DNA from: a bacterium | GTDB taxonomy: Bacteria; Myxococcota_A; Bradymonadia; Bradymonadales; Bradymonadaceae | Reading direction: 5' to 3' | Assembly: GCA_030427705.1 (NCBI GenBank) | Contig: JAUIBR010000024.1 | Coordinates: 1-64,000 of the forward strand | DNA length: 64,000 nt | Shown: one piece after another, positions 54,243 through 63,495 of the stretch | How the letters are laid out: each line of letters begins with the position of its first letter | Position numbering within the stretch: the stretch's first letter is position 1 | Notes under the pieces: generated by a model | What the model was told of the DNA's origin: nothing | Database searches by the model: none | Seen by the model: the letters and a program-made list of their open reading frames with translations, nothing else | Program-made: the position numbers and the translations under genes

Positions 54243-57095
54243 ATGGATTGCACGTACTGCGGCTTCGCCCTCGAAGATGGGGACGAGCTATGCACACGAT
54301 GCGGTTCGACAGTCACGGCGACACCACAAGCCGAGACTGAGCCCGACCGCGTCGATTGCCCATCTTGTGGGGAGGAAAACAACTCCAGTGCGGAGTACTG
54401 CGTAAATTGCGGGTCTCCGATGGCTGTGATCACGAACGTGATTCAGCTCAGCCGAGCACGCGAACGGGAACCACTTGAGACCTGGCGTGTTTACGGTATC
54501 GAGACCAGTATGGTTGGCCGACAGCGTGAATTGAAAGCGCTGCATCGCGCACATGAGCATGTGCTGGAGAGCGGTGAGCTGAAACGTGTTCGGCTTACGG
54601 CCCCAATGGGACTCGGTAAGAGCCGACTGCTCGCCGAGCTTGGCACGCAGGTCAACGAGACCTTCTCGACGACATATGTGCTTCAAAGTGAGGCGCGCGA
54701 TGAGTCCAACTCGCCATACGCGATCTTCTCGCGAATGATGCGGCGGCGCTTCTATATCGGCGAGAAAGAACACCCAGAGCTCTCGCAGCGCAAGCTGATG
54801 GAGGCGACAAAGGCCATCCTCCACGATGACCGCGCGGAGCGCGTCGCGCATCTGGTAGGCCAGTTGATTGACGTGACGTTTGACGATTCGCCCTACGTCG
54901 CTTCCGTTCGCGATTCGGAAGGTGCGGCTGAGCAAGACCGTCGAAGTTATGAAGCGCTCGCGATGCTGCTGGAAGCGGACGCGAACCGTAATCCGTTGAT
55001 CATCGTTCTAGAGAACCTTCAGTACGCAACCTCGCAAGAGCTACTACTCATCGACTATGTGGCTGAGCAGTTGGCAACCGCGCCGGTACTGATGATTCTC
55101 TCGTGGAACCCTGAAGAACTGCCACGCTCGCACCCACTGCGGACGATGGAGTTCGACCATAATGTGCACCTGAAACCACTGTCGGACGCCGAGGTTGAAG
55201 ACTTTGTCCGCGACACGCTGCGAAAGGCAAACGACCTTCCCTCAGAGATGGTCGCCAAAATTACGCGCGCAGCGCACGGAAACCCACTTACTGTCGAGGA
55301 GATTCTCCGGATTCTAATCAGCCGAGGAGTGGTGGACACGCGCGGAAAGTCTTGGAATATCCACCTGGACAAGTTTCTGGAGTTGGAACTGCCACGGAGC
55401 ATGGAAGACGCGGTTTCTCAGCGCCTGAGCAGCCTGACCGAAGAAGAGCGCGACATCATGGGTATGGCGGCGTGTGTCGGGCAAGAGTTTTGGGCTGAAA
55501 TCGTGCATGCAATCTTCCGCGTTAGCGAAGATACGGCGGCGAAGGCCACTTCATATTGGATGGAAGACAACGGCATCAGCCGTGTGAACGAAGTCCTCGA
55601 GAGTCTTGAGCGTAAGGACATGGTCCGGCGGCGAGAAGAATCGTCCTTGAATGGCTGTGAGGAGTTCTACTTCAAGCATCGTATCGAGCCGCAGAAGCTC
55701 TATGAATCGATGGCTGCGCAAGAGAAAGAGCGCTACCACCGTGTGATTGCACAGTGGCTAGACCGCAACTTCACCGACGGCAGTCGTGCTGAAGCCATCG
55801 CTCGACACTTCGACCGGAGCCATTGCTTGGATCATGCCGCGCGTCGGTATCTACAAGCCGCAGGGATTGCGCGAGACAACTACGACAATGAGCACGCGGT
55901 TGAGCTCTACCTGAAAGGCCTCTCGTATCTGAGCGATTCAGATATTGACGTGAAACTGAAGGCCTTCGACGCCTTGGGCAGTGTTTACGATTTCAAGGGT
56001 GAACATGACCAAGCGCTGGCCTACTACCGCGAAATGCTGCGATACAGCTGGATTTTGAACGACCGGCGACGTGGGGGCATCGCGTACAACAAGATCGGCC
56101 GCGCGTATCGCGCGCTCGGTGAGTACGACCGTGCAATCACCCATTTCGAGGCAGCGTTGGGCCTTTTCCGTCAGCTAGACAATGTCGACGGAATCGCAGC
56201 CACGCTCGACGATATCGGGCGTATCCATTGGTATCGCGGCAACTTTGAGAAGGCAGAGACCTTCTTCACCGCGGGGCTGCATCTTCGCCGAGAAGCCAAA
56301 GACGAACGGTCCATCGCACTGTCATTGAATCACCTTGGAAGCTTGAAGCTCCAACGTGGAGAGCAGCGCGAGGCGATGGTCTATTTCAGGGAAGCTCTGG
56401 AAGTGCGAAAACGCCTGGACGACCGCAGTGGCGTTGTACATTCGTTCAATAACTTGGCGGTTCTGCTCAACGAACGTGGTGACGTTGAAGAGGCGTTAAC
56501 CCTTCTGCATGAAGCCCTCGAAATCGCCGAGCGTATCGGCTATCGCGGCTCCGTCGCGTTTGTGTTGAACAACCTGGGCGAGCTCTACATGCAGGCCGGC
56601 GAACTATCGAAGTCGCGAATGTATCTGGAGCAAGCGATGGATGTGGCCGAGGACTGCGGCGAAAAACGCGCAATCTTCGATATCCTACGAAATCTGGGGC
56701 AACTCGAACTGAAACAAGGTAGCCGCGAGGTTGCGCTACAACATGCAAACGATGCAATGCAGGTGGCAAACCAACTCGATTCAACCTTGTTGATTGGCAT
56801 TGGTATGCAGAGCCTCGCGGACGTGCACGCGGGCAGCATCTTTGAAGGTGGCGAAGGCGAAAGTCTGCGGCTGGCCAAGGAATGCTACGAGGACGCCATC
56901 GACCTGCTGCGCGAAGTGGGCAACGAAGCGGAACTGGGACGTTGCTTGTCGAGTTACGGTAAGTTCCTGCTTGAGCAAGGCGAGTCGACAGGACGCGAAC
57001 AGTTGGAAACCGCCTCCGAGATTTTCCGTCGATTGGACATGGGCCATTTGGTCGAGATCAACGACGCGATCATTCAGACAGTGCGTGCTTCCTAG
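54243..57095 (+). CDS. Double zinc-ribbon, STAND-like ATPase, TPR protein
   Basis: A 950-residue regulator-like protein starting at ATG 54243 (GAGAAG upstream). Residues ~2-22 and ~40-60 are two zinc ribbons: 'CTYCGFALEDGDELCTRCG' and 'CPSCGEENNSSAEYCVNCG'. Residues ~95-470 are an AAA/STAND-type NTPase of the adenylate-cyclase/LuxR-associated kind: 'MVGRQRELKAL', Walker A 'APMGLGKSRLL' (near residue 119), Walker B-like 'LIIVLENLQYA', 'HGNPLTVEEIL'. Residues ~545-930 are a TPR array ('GEYDRAITHFEAALGLFRQL', 'GNFEKAETFFTAGLHLRREA'). No cyclase, kinase or DNA-binding domain is attached. Such NTPases act as signal-gated switches; the ligand is unknown. The 3' end overlaps pabA by 26 nt. Confidence 0.8.
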   Translation: MDCTYCGFALEDGDELCTRCGSTVTATPQAETEPDRVDCPSCGEENNSSAEYCVNCGSPMAVITNVIQLSRAREREPLETWRVYGIETSMVGRQRELKALHRAHEHVLESGELKRVRLTAPMGLGKSRLLAELGTQVNETFSTTYVLQSEARDESNSPYAIFSRMMRRRFYIGEKEHPELSQRKLMEATKAILHDDRAERVAHLVGQLIDVTFDDSPYVASVRDSEGAAEQDRRSYEALAMLLEADANRNPLIIVLENLQYATSQELLLIDYVAEQLATAPVLMILSWNPEELPRSHPLRTMEFDHNVHLKPLSDAEVEDFVRDTLRKANDLPSEMVAKITRAAHGNPLTVEEILRILISRGVVDTRGKSWNIHLDKFLELELPRSMEDAVSQRLSSLTEEERDIMGMAACVGQEFWAEIVHAIFRVSEDTAAKATSYWMEDNGISRVNEVLESLERKDMVRRREESSLNGCEEFYFKHRIEPQKLYESMAAQEKERYHRVIAQWLDRNFTDGSRAEAIARHFDRSHCLDHAARRYLQAAGIARDNYDNEHAVELYLKGLSYLSDSDIDVKLKAFDALGSVYDFKGEHDQALAYYREMLRYSWILNDRRRGGIAYNKIGRAYRALGEYDRAITHFEAALGLFRQLDNVDGIAATLDDIGRIHWYRGNFEKAETFFTAGLHLRREAKDERSIALSLNHLGSLKLQRGEQREAMVYFREALEVRKRLDDRSGVVHSFNNLAVLLNERGDVEEALTLLHEALEIAERIGYRGSVAFVLNNLGELYMQAGELSKSRMYLEQAMDVAEDCGEKRAIFDILRNLGQLELKQGSREVALQHANDAMQVANQLDSTLLIGIGMQSLADVHAGSIFEGGEGESLRLAKECYEDAIDLLREVGNEAELGRCLSSYGKFLLEQGESTGREQLETASEIFRRLDMGHLVEINDAIIQTVRAS

Positions 57096-57693
57096 CGATC
57101 TCGACGAAGTTCTGTAACAGCCGCAAGCCGCTGGGACTCAAGACAGATTCTGGGTGAAACTGGACCCCGAAAGTTGGGTGCGATTCGTGTTCAACGCCCA
57201 TGTTTAGCTCGCCAAACCGCGCGGTCTCCCGCAGCGGTGGGAGGATTTCATGGGCGACCAATGAGTGATAGCGCCCCATCAATGCGCCTTGCTCAATCCC
57301 ACTAAACAGCTCTGACTGTGTGTGGGAAATCTCGGAAGCCATACCATGTTTCGGCCGACCGGATTCGCTTACGGCAATCCCAAAGGCGCGCGCGATAGCT
57401 TGGTGGCCCAGACAAACCCCTAGAATGGGGAGGTGTCCTGTAAATGCGCGTACGGCTGCCACACTGATTCCGGCATCGTCGGGGTGGCCCGGCCCCGGAC
57501 TGATGACCAACGCACACGGTTCCCACGCGGCGAGCTCCTCGACCGAAATCTCATCCGACCTGACGACCACGAGCTCCTTCGCGCCCGCTTCGTACAGTCG
57601 GTGGACGAGGTTGAACGTGAACGAGTCTCGGTTGTCCAAAACAACAAACTCGCCACTGCGTTGGTGCAGCCAACGCTCGAGCCGGAACCTCAC
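57070..57693 (-). CDS. pabA: Aminodeoxychorismate synthase, glutamine amidotransferase subunit
   Basis: Supplies ammonia from glutamine to PabB for p-aminobenzoate, a folate precursor. The 207-residue product has an N-terminal extension of about 15 residues, then 'FVVLDNRDSFTFNLVHRLYE', 'VISPGPGHPDDAGI', nucleophile Cys in 'GVCLGHQAIA', 'MGRYHSLVA' and the His-Glu pair 'VQFHPESVLSP'. It could also serve anthranilate synthase (TrpG), but its position after pabB-pabC favours PabA. GTG start overlaps the pabC stop as GTGA. Confidence 0.93.
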   Translation of the reverse strand: MRFRLERWLHQRSGEFVVLDNRDSFTFNLVHRLYEAGAKELVVVRSDEISVEELAAWEPCALVISPGPGHPDDAGISVAAVRAFTGHLPILGVCLGHQAIARAFGIAVSESGRPKHGMASEISHTQSELFSGIEQGALMGRYHSLVAHEILPPLRETARFGELNMGVEHESHPTFGVQFHPESVLSPSGLRLLQNFVEIARKHALSE

Positions 57694-58397
57694 TGAAGCA
57701 CCTCGTTCAATTCGTGTTCTAAGCCGGTCTCAAACGAAAGCTCGCCGACCACAGACACGCCCAAGGCATCGACTGTTGACGACGTAAGCGCCACAGCCTG
57801 AGCCGATTCCAACTCCGCAATGAAGACCCGGGCTTCGGAAACGATGCCTGAATCCACCAACGTTTGACGGGTGGTGCCAGGCAAGATGCCTTCGACGGGT
57901 GGTGTAACCCATTTGCCGCCAAGTCTGAGAAAGATGTTCGCTGTGGATGTCTCGCCAATCCTGCCGTCGTGGGCCACTTTCAGCGCATCATCGAAGCCGG
58001 CAGCCTGTGCTCGACGCATGACTTCCACACATCGCAGGTAGCTTGAGGTCTTGTGTTCAGCCAGCACGTCGTCCGGCAGATACCAGCCTTTGGCCAAACC
58101 AAGGCGCATGATTTTCCGCTCAGGTGGGTCTCGTCGTTCGACCACAACCTCTCCGCCGGTGCCTCCGAATGGCGCGCCTTCGCTAGGCCGCACGAACGTC
58201 AGACGGTAAACACCAGCAGGTTTGCCATGCAGCGCATGGAGTTCTTTGACCGCCTGTTCGATAAACTCCTGTGGGTACTCCAAGAACTGCATGGAGTTCA
58301 CAGCGCGGTCGATGTGGGCCTGCAAGCGAACAGGCGTCGCATCGACCCGTACGGTCTCGAACACCGAGTCCCCGTAGAGAAACGCCCTACTCTGCAT
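57690..58397 (-). CDS. pabC: Aminodeoxychorismate lyase
   Basis: PLP-dependent fold-type IV enzyme that releases pyruvate from aminodeoxychorismate to give p-aminobenzoate. ATG 58397 has GGAG seven bases upstream and starts 'MQSRAFLYGDSVFETVRV'; this cuts the first strand seen in most members, and a longer form from ATG 58430 is possible. The PLP lysine is probably in 'AEHKTSSYLRCVEV'. 'IGETSTANIFLRLGGKWVTP' and 'GILPGTTRQTLVDSG' are class IV signatures. The start lies 11 nt inside the end of pabB and the stop overlaps pabA, so three pab genes are fully coupled. Confidence 0.88.
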   Translation of the reverse strand: MQSRAFLYGDSVFETVRVDATPVRLQAHIDRAVNSMQFLEYPQEFIEQAVKELHALHGKPAGVYRLTFVRPSEGAPFGGTGGEVVVERRDPPERKIMRLGLAKGWYLPDDVLAEHKTSSYLRCVEVMRRAQAAGFDDALKVAHDGRIGETSTANIFLRLGGKWVTPPVEGILPGTTRQTLVDSGIVSEARVFIAELESAQAVALTSSTVDALGVSVVGELSFETGLEHELNEVLQ

Positions 58398-59649
58398 CGG
58401 CACACTCCATGAACGGACGGGCCTTAACATAGGCCTCGTCGAGCTCATTCTGTGGAATCGAATCAGACACAACCGCCCCACCCGCGCCATATTCAGCCCG
58501 GTTATTGGTAACCGTGGCGGTGCGAATCAAGACGCTGCTATTCAGGTAGCCCCCCGAATCCAAGATGAACATGGTTCCTGTGTACGGCCCACGCGGGGTA
58601 GCCTCGATCTCATTCATGAGTTCGATGGCCCGAATCTTTGGCGCACCCGTGATACTTCCGGCTGGGAAACAGGCCAGAAGCGCTTCGATTGGCGACACGT
58701 CTTCGGAAAGCTCGCCGACGACCGTGGACACGAGGTGATGAATCCCCTCAAACGTCTCTAGCGCGCATATTGTCTCGGCTTTCACCGTGCCCAGCTCGCA
58801 GACACGGGTCAGGTCATTGCGCATGAGGTCCACGATCATGATGTTCTCGGCGCGGTCCTTCTCGCTCGTTAGGAGCTGCTTTTGAATCGCCAGATCCGTA
58901 CTGGTATCCGAAGACATTGGCCGTGTGCCTTTGATGGGCTTTGCAGAGACATGGCGTCCTGAGACTTCGATAAATTGCTCAGGGCTTACAGAACATACAA
59001 CGGCGTCTCCCAGACGTCCGAGGGCAAAGAAGTTGCCTGTCGAGCGCTCACGCATTCGCCAGAACAACCCACCTGAGGCTTCGGCCACGAATCGCTCGGT
59101 GTAGTTCACCTCGAACAGCTCACCTGCGTAGATGGCGTCCACGCAAGCTTGTACGTTCGCTCGATACTGATCGTCGGAGACCGTCAGGGTCACAGGACCG
59201 CAGACTGTTGGCGCCTCACGGTCCTCGACATCGGCCCATTCTGGACGGTCTCGCGTCCAGTAGACCTCATCCGTGTCGTGGTCCCAAACGAAAGCCGTGT
59301 CGTATTCACCAATCCAAACTTCTGGAGCTGGGTGAGCCTGCGGCTGTCCTTGAATCGACTCGAGCCTCCATGCGAACTCGTAGGACAACATCCCTGCCCA
59401 ACCGCTTTCAAACTGCTCGGACCCGCTTGAGGTCCTCAGGTTGGCTTGAATCCACCCGGCGATATCGCCTATCGCCTCGTTGGCGGGCATGAGCCAGAAC
59501 TCACCGGCACGCTCTTCGACCCATCGGGTAGGATTGGCCATCAGATAGCTGCGGCGACCACGACCGCTGCCTCGCGAAGAGTCGAAAAAGAGAAGCCCGG
59601 AAGTTTTCCGGGCGTCAAGGGAGCGGGCGAGTTGTAGGAATGGATTCAA
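58387..59649 (-). CDS. pabB: Aminodeoxychorismate synthase component I
   Basis: Converts chorismate plus ammonia to 4-amino-4-deoxychorismate. The 420-residue product has the chorismate-binding fold: 'FEVNYTERFVAEASG', 'PIKGTRPM' (the Lys in PIKGT, near residue 240, marks PabB; TrpE has PIAGT), 'DLMRNDLTRVCELGTV', 'ETFEGIHHLVSTV', 'FPAGSITGAPKIRAIELM' and 'YGAGGAVVSDS'. TTG 59649 overlaps the stop of the OmpA-type gene as TTGA, so it is translated after that envelope gene. Confidence 0.95.
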   Translation of the reverse strand: MNPFLQLARSLDARKTSGLLFFDSSRGSGRGRRSYLMANPTRWVEERAGEFWLMPANEAIGDIAGWIQANLRTSSGSEQFESGWAGMLSYEFAWRLESIQGQPQAHPAPEVWIGEYDTAFVWDHDTDEVYWTRDRPEWADVEDREAPTVCGPVTLTVSDDQYRANVQACVDAIYAGELFEVNYTERFVAEASGGLFWRMRERSTGNFFALGRLGDAVVCSVSPEQFIEVSGRHVSAKPIKGTRPMSSDTSTDLAIQKQLLTSEKDRAENIMIVDLMRNDLTRVCELGTVKAETICALETFEGIHHLVSTVVGELSEDVSPIEALLACFPAGSITGAPKIRAIELMNEIEATPRGPYTGTMFILDSGGYLNSSVLIRTATVTNNRAEYGAGGAVVSDSIPQNELDEAYVKARPFMECADAE

Positions 59650-60773
59650 TTCGAACGACTCATCACCACTTCGACTCGCTCGTTTTGCTCGCTCTTGGCG
59701 TCGAAGCGCAAGCGGTCTTGGCCGTATCCACGTGTTTCGATGCGAGACGACTTGATACCGTTGCTCGTTAGCGCGTCACGTACTGCATTGGCGCGTAGTT
59801 GTGAGAGGCCGAGGTTCTCAGTAGCGCTGCCGGTCTTCGAAGTGAAGCCTTCCACATAGATATCGAATTCGTCGTAGGTCTTGGCGAGTTTTACGAGTTC
59901 ATCGACCATGACCTTCATGGACGGATTGACGGAAGATTCGCCAGGTTTGAACAGAGCCGGCATCACGATTCGTGCACCCAATCGCTCGGTCACGACATTT
60001 CCGCCACCGTAAACGCCAGATGCTTCAGCCCGCAGCTTTGAGCGTCGCTCCTCGGGATTCGCCTTCGAGACGGCGACCTGGTACTTGGGCTCAGCTTTCT
60101 TTTGAGCTTCCAGGAACAAGCGATGCGCTTCCGTGGCATCGGTCAACATTTGCTGAGATGCTTCGTTGTTGCCCAACATCAGCCGCACCGATTTCTCGAG
60201 GTTCTCGGCCTTGTTGTACTCCGTCGGCGCATGGGTCTTTGCCTCGACGAGGTCTGCCTGTTTTTGAGCTGCGTCGACGTCTTGCATTTTTGCCATGATG
60301 GCGTTCTTTAGCTCAGTATCCGTGCCGAATCCTCCGCCGCCCTTCTGGCGTGCCAGGTTCACCTGCCGCTCAAGCTGAGCGACCTGCTGGTTGAGTTTGT
60401 TTCGCTCCTGAGTCAGAGCCATCACCTCAGGATTATTGGTCTCGATATTCGTGTTTGCGGCATCAAGGCGAGTCTTGGCCTCGGTCTGCTCTTTAATGGC
60501 TGCAGCCGTGCGATATCGGAGCGTGCCCAGAATGGCGTACTCAATGGACACGTCATCTTTGCCGTCTTGCCATGCTTCCAGGGCAAGATTTCGGAACTGC
60601 CGAGCCTCACGATAAGGCTTGCTAGCACCCGGCGCGTCGCGCACATCCTTTGCGTTAGGGTCCTGGAGAATCGTCTCAAGCTCTTTGAGCTCTCGCGATT
60701 TCTCCGCGGGTCCACATGCAGTCAAAACAGAAAGCGCCAAGAGCGCGGTCAAAATCAGTGAAAAAGCTTTCAT
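59646..60773 (-). CDS. OmpA-family peptidoglycan-associated lipoprotein
   Basis: A 375-residue lipoprotein: lipobox 'LTAC' (Cys20). Residues ~25-230 are helical with a coiled-coil section ('LTQERNKLNQQVAQLERQVN') similar to DUF4398-type proteins. Residues ~255-375 are the OmpA C-terminal domain that binds diaminopimelate of peptidoglycan: 'EFDIYVEGFTSKTGSATENL', 'LSQLRANAVRDALTSNGI', 'RIETRGYGQDR'. It should tether the outer membrane to the wall. Genes upstream (coiled-coil exported protein, PrkA) and downstream (pabB) are in the same run; its 4-nt overlap with pabB links envelope and folate genes on one message. Confidence 0.9.
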   Translation of the reverse strand: MKAFSLILTALLALSVLTACGPAEKSRELKELETILQDPNAKDVRDAPGASKPYREARQFRNLALEAWQDGKDDVSIEYAILGTLRYRTAAAIKEQTEAKTRLDAANTNIETNNPEVMALTQERNKLNQQVAQLERQVNLARQKGGGGFGTDTELKNAIMAKMQDVDAAQKQADLVEAKTHAPTEYNKAENLEKSVRLMLGNNEASQQMLTDATEAHRLFLEAQKKAEPKYQVAVSKANPEERRSKLRAEASGVYGGGNVVTERLGARIVMPALFKPGESSVNPSMKVMVDELVKLAKTYDEFDIYVEGFTSKTGSATENLGLSQLRANAVRDALTSNGIKSSRIETRGYGQDRLRFDAKSEQNERVEVVMSRSN

Positions 60774-60779
60774 ATCGTA

Positions 60780-61217
60780 CTACCGCAGCGTCTGGAGTTC
60801 GCGTTGCAAGTCGCCAAGGCGCTTTTGCAGCTGCTGGATTTCTTTCTTCAATTCGTTGGTGCGCTCTGGCCCCTTGTTTGCTTCAGCCTCTTGCTGTTCA
60901 GCAGCTGCGCGAATCTCGGAGGCGGCGACCATGGCTCGGATGAGGTCGAGGGCAAACTCGACCCGCTGAAGACGGCGGGTTGCCGCTTCGTCTTCGCCGT
61001 TGGCGAGCAGGACCTCGGCCTCTTTGAGCCATTTCTTGGCCATCGCTCGGTCCGCAGCAGAGACGTTCTTTGAGTCCGCCTCTGCCTGGGTTTTGAGCAT
61101 TTCCTTGTATTGGTCGATTTCCTGCTGGGTCGGCGCTGCGAAGGCCGATGCGGAAACCAATCCCAAGACGGAAATGGTGAGTATTGCGATCAATATCTGT
61201 TTCATTAGCTTCGCCAT
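60780..61217 (-). CDS. Exported coiled-coil protein
   Basis: A 145-residue protein with a signal peptide (cleavage after 'SASAFA'). The mature part is nearly all helical. Residues ~110-145 form a coiled coil ('LKKEIQQLQKRLGDLQREL'), and residues ~35-95 hold a DUF4398-like helical pair ('AKKWLKEAEVLLANGEDEAA', 'TRRLQRVEFALDLIRAMV'). It resembles the helical part of the OmpA-type protein encoded 6 nt downstream, so the two may interact or share origin. It starts 8 nt after prkA. Confidence 0.75.
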   Translation of the reverse strand: MAKLMKQILIAILTISVLGLVSASAFAAPTQQEIDQYKEMLKTQAEADSKNVSAADRAMAKKWLKEAEVLLANGEDEAATRRLQRVEFALDLIRAMVAASEIRAAAEQQEAEANKGPERTNELKKEIQQLQKRLGDLQRELQTLR

Positions 61218-61225
61218 TGAAGGGT

Positions 61226-63472
61226 CTAGTCCTTATAACGATTGGAGTACAAGAAGGCTACTGCCTCTCTGGCTGACTCTTTGCGATATCCGCGATCGTC
61301 GATCATGGATTCGATTGTTGTCTCGGCCGCCGAGAGTTCGGAGGTGGATAGATTCCGAGTGTCTTCGTCCAAGACACGGATGACGTTCTCAAGGATGCGC
61401 CGTGTCTGTTTCTGACGCTCCTCGAAGAACGACTTTCGCATCGACTGGAAGATCTCGGGAAACACGTCCGGATAGGTCATCGCGCCGCCAGGATTATCGA
61501 TGGAATATGCGGCGATCGACGAAATCAGTCCGTTTCGGAACTCGTCCTTTTCTTCATCATCGCTGAGGAAAAGCTCTTCGATCTCTTTCATGAACTTTTC
61601 GTCAGGTTCTTCGTAGGACTTCGTGGTCTTGTTGTAGACCTTTTCGCCTTTGATTGACTGGCTGACATGGTCCACATAACGCGAGAACAAGTCCTCGTAC
61701 TTCTGGTCTTCGACCAACCCCATCGCGCCCAGAATCTCGTCATCCAAAACGTCCAAGTAGCGCTCACGCACAGTAGTGATGAAGTTGTCGTGGCGATAGT
61801 AGTCACCATCTGGCTTCATCTGCAGGAAGGGAAACACCGAAGCATCTTTCACCAATTCCTCGAGCTCATCGAACACCGCCAATGGCGAGAGCGCGGGGTA
61901 TTTAGGGTTTTGGCTCGCGTTGAGAAGGATCATCTTCATTTCGCGCGGACTCGCGCCCATCCGACCCTCGTAAGCTGGAGTTCCCGCGCCCTCATCCATC
62001 AGCTCCGGCACAGTTCCTAAGAGCTCGCGGCTTCGATCGCCGGTCACGCCTTCGGGGGTACGTCCGAGCGCGTAGAGTTCGGCTTTCTCAAGTGGCGAGA
62101 GTTGCGTGACGATGTCTCGGATCGATTTCGGATAGAGGTCGGCTTGAGGACGCCGCAGCCGTGTAAGCACCGCCCAAAGCGCCGCGCAGTACGTCGTATG
62201 AGGCGCGACGTGGTCGACATCGGCGACCGCTCCTAGCTGGTCGTCATAGATATTCTGCTCGACCGTGTAGTCCAACAAATACGGTACCCGAACCAACTCA
62301 ACGCGACCTTTGAAGGACGAATAGTCCGGCGTCTGCTTGTAGGCATCGAGGTAATCTTCATTGGCAGTCGCGATGAGCACCATATCGAGATGCAGGATTC
62401 GGGAATCAAGAGAAACCGTCCCCTTCTCGCTGGTCGCCAGCAGATATTTGTTCAAGTCCGGATGACGCTTGAACATATCGTCGTACTCCATCAAGCCGCG
62501 GTTCGCGTCGACGAGGTCGCCAAATGGCTCGATCAACGTCTGGTTCTGCAAGCTGCTGGGCAGAGCGCTCAGGCTACGGTCGACGGTGAGTTGTCGCAAA
62601 GCCGCGTCGACGCGCATCTGCGGTTCGACAGTCACTGCGCCCACTCGATACCGTTTACTGATGTAAAAACGCTCAACCTGGACGTGCTTCAGCACTTTGT
62701 TCAGGTCACCGCGATACGCCGACATCAGGGCATCGAAGATTTGACGGCTGGTGTGGCTGAGATCACCGCGACCGATATAGTCGCTGACCGCGAAACGCAC
62801 ATCGCTGTCTTTTAGAACTGACTCCAGAATCTTGGCTCGTGACGTCGGCGGAATCAGCAGCATCGGGTGGTCATTAAGATCACCGGCAATCTTCGCGTCG
62901 ATCTCCTCTTCATCGAGGTACGCGAACGTCTCCAAGTTCGAATCTTCTGCGGTGCGGGTGTTGAATCCGCCGAATCCGATGGACGCCGTCCCGGTGGTCT
63001 TCTTCTCGTTTGGAAAGACCCAGTTGAAGCGATAAAGCGCGCCATCGTCCGTTGTCGAATAATGCTCCATCCCACGAATGATCGCGTTCACGAACGTGCT
63101 CTTCGCGCTTCCATTCGGACCGTGCAGCAGAATCAACTTATTGACTCGCCCTTCCCGCACGAAGTTGTCCAGCAGCCTGAAAACACGCCCCTGTACATGC
63201 TCATGCCCCACCAAGCGAACTCGCTCGTCGGGATCGTACTCGGCATCGAAGAGGTCGAAGCGTGTCACGTCTGTGTTGCCGACCGTCCGCTTGGACGTGC
63301 CGAAATACTCGAAGCAATCCCGGATGTATTGAACTGAGTTTCTGAGATGACGGCTTGGATGCTCACCCACCAGCTCCAAATACTCGTGGAACCCCATGAT
63401 CGGGCGATGCGCCGCGAAATCCTCTCGCACCTCGTCTGCAACCGAGGCCATCAGTTCTTTAGTTGTCGGCAT
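61226..63472 (-). CDS. prkA: PrkA-type serine protein kinase / AAA protein
   Basis: A cytoplasmic AAA protein of the PrkA/YeaG family, reported to act as serine kinase and, in Bacillus, as ATP-dependent protease linked to stress and sporulation. The 748-residue product is longer than E. coli YeaG (~644). Signatures are 'MGFHEYLELVGEHPSRHLRN', 'GHEHVQGRVFRLLDNFVREG', Walker A 'LLHGPNGSAKSTF' (near residue 117), 'DVRFAVSDYIGRGDL' and 'MVLIATANEDY'. The C-terminal kinase-like part continues to 'REAVAFLYSNRYKD'. No yeaH or spoVR gene is adjacent, unlike in many genomes; here envelope and pab genes follow on the same message. Confidence 0.93.
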   Translation of the reverse strand: MPTTKELMASVADEVREDFAAHRPIMGFHEYLELVGEHPSRHLRNSVQYIRDCFEYFGTSKRTVGNTDVTRFDLFDAEYDPDERVRLVGHEHVQGRVFRLLDNFVREGRVNKLILLHGPNGSAKSTFVNAIIRGMEHYSTTDDGALYRFNWVFPNEKKTTGTASIGFGGFNTRTAEDSNLETFAYLDEEEIDAKIAGDLNDHPMLLIPPTSRAKILESVLKDSDVRFAVSDYIGRGDLSHTSRQIFDALMSAYRGDLNKVLKHVQVERFYISKRYRVGAVTVEPQMRVDAALRQLTVDRSLSALPSSLQNQTLIEPFGDLVDANRGLMEYDDMFKRHPDLNKYLLATSEKGTVSLDSRILHLDMVLIATANEDYLDAYKQTPDYSSFKGRVELVRVPYLLDYTVEQNIYDDQLGAVADVDHVAPHTTYCAALWAVLTRLRRPQADLYPKSIRDIVTQLSPLEKAELYALGRTPEGVTGDRSRELLGTVPELMDEGAGTPAYEGRMGASPREMKMILLNASQNPKYPALSPLAVFDELEELVKDASVFPFLQMKPDGDYYRHDNFITTVRERYLDVLDDEILGAMGLVEDQKYEDLFSRYVDHVSQSIKGEKVYNKTTKSYEEPDEKFMKEIEELFLSDDEEKDEFRNGLISSIAAYSIDNPGGAMTYPDVFPEIFQSMRKSFFEERQKQTRRILENVIRVLDEDTRNLSTSELSAAETTIESMIDDRGYRKESAREAVAFLYSNRYKD

Positions 63473-63495
63473 GGTGGCTACTTGCTCTTGGGCCT

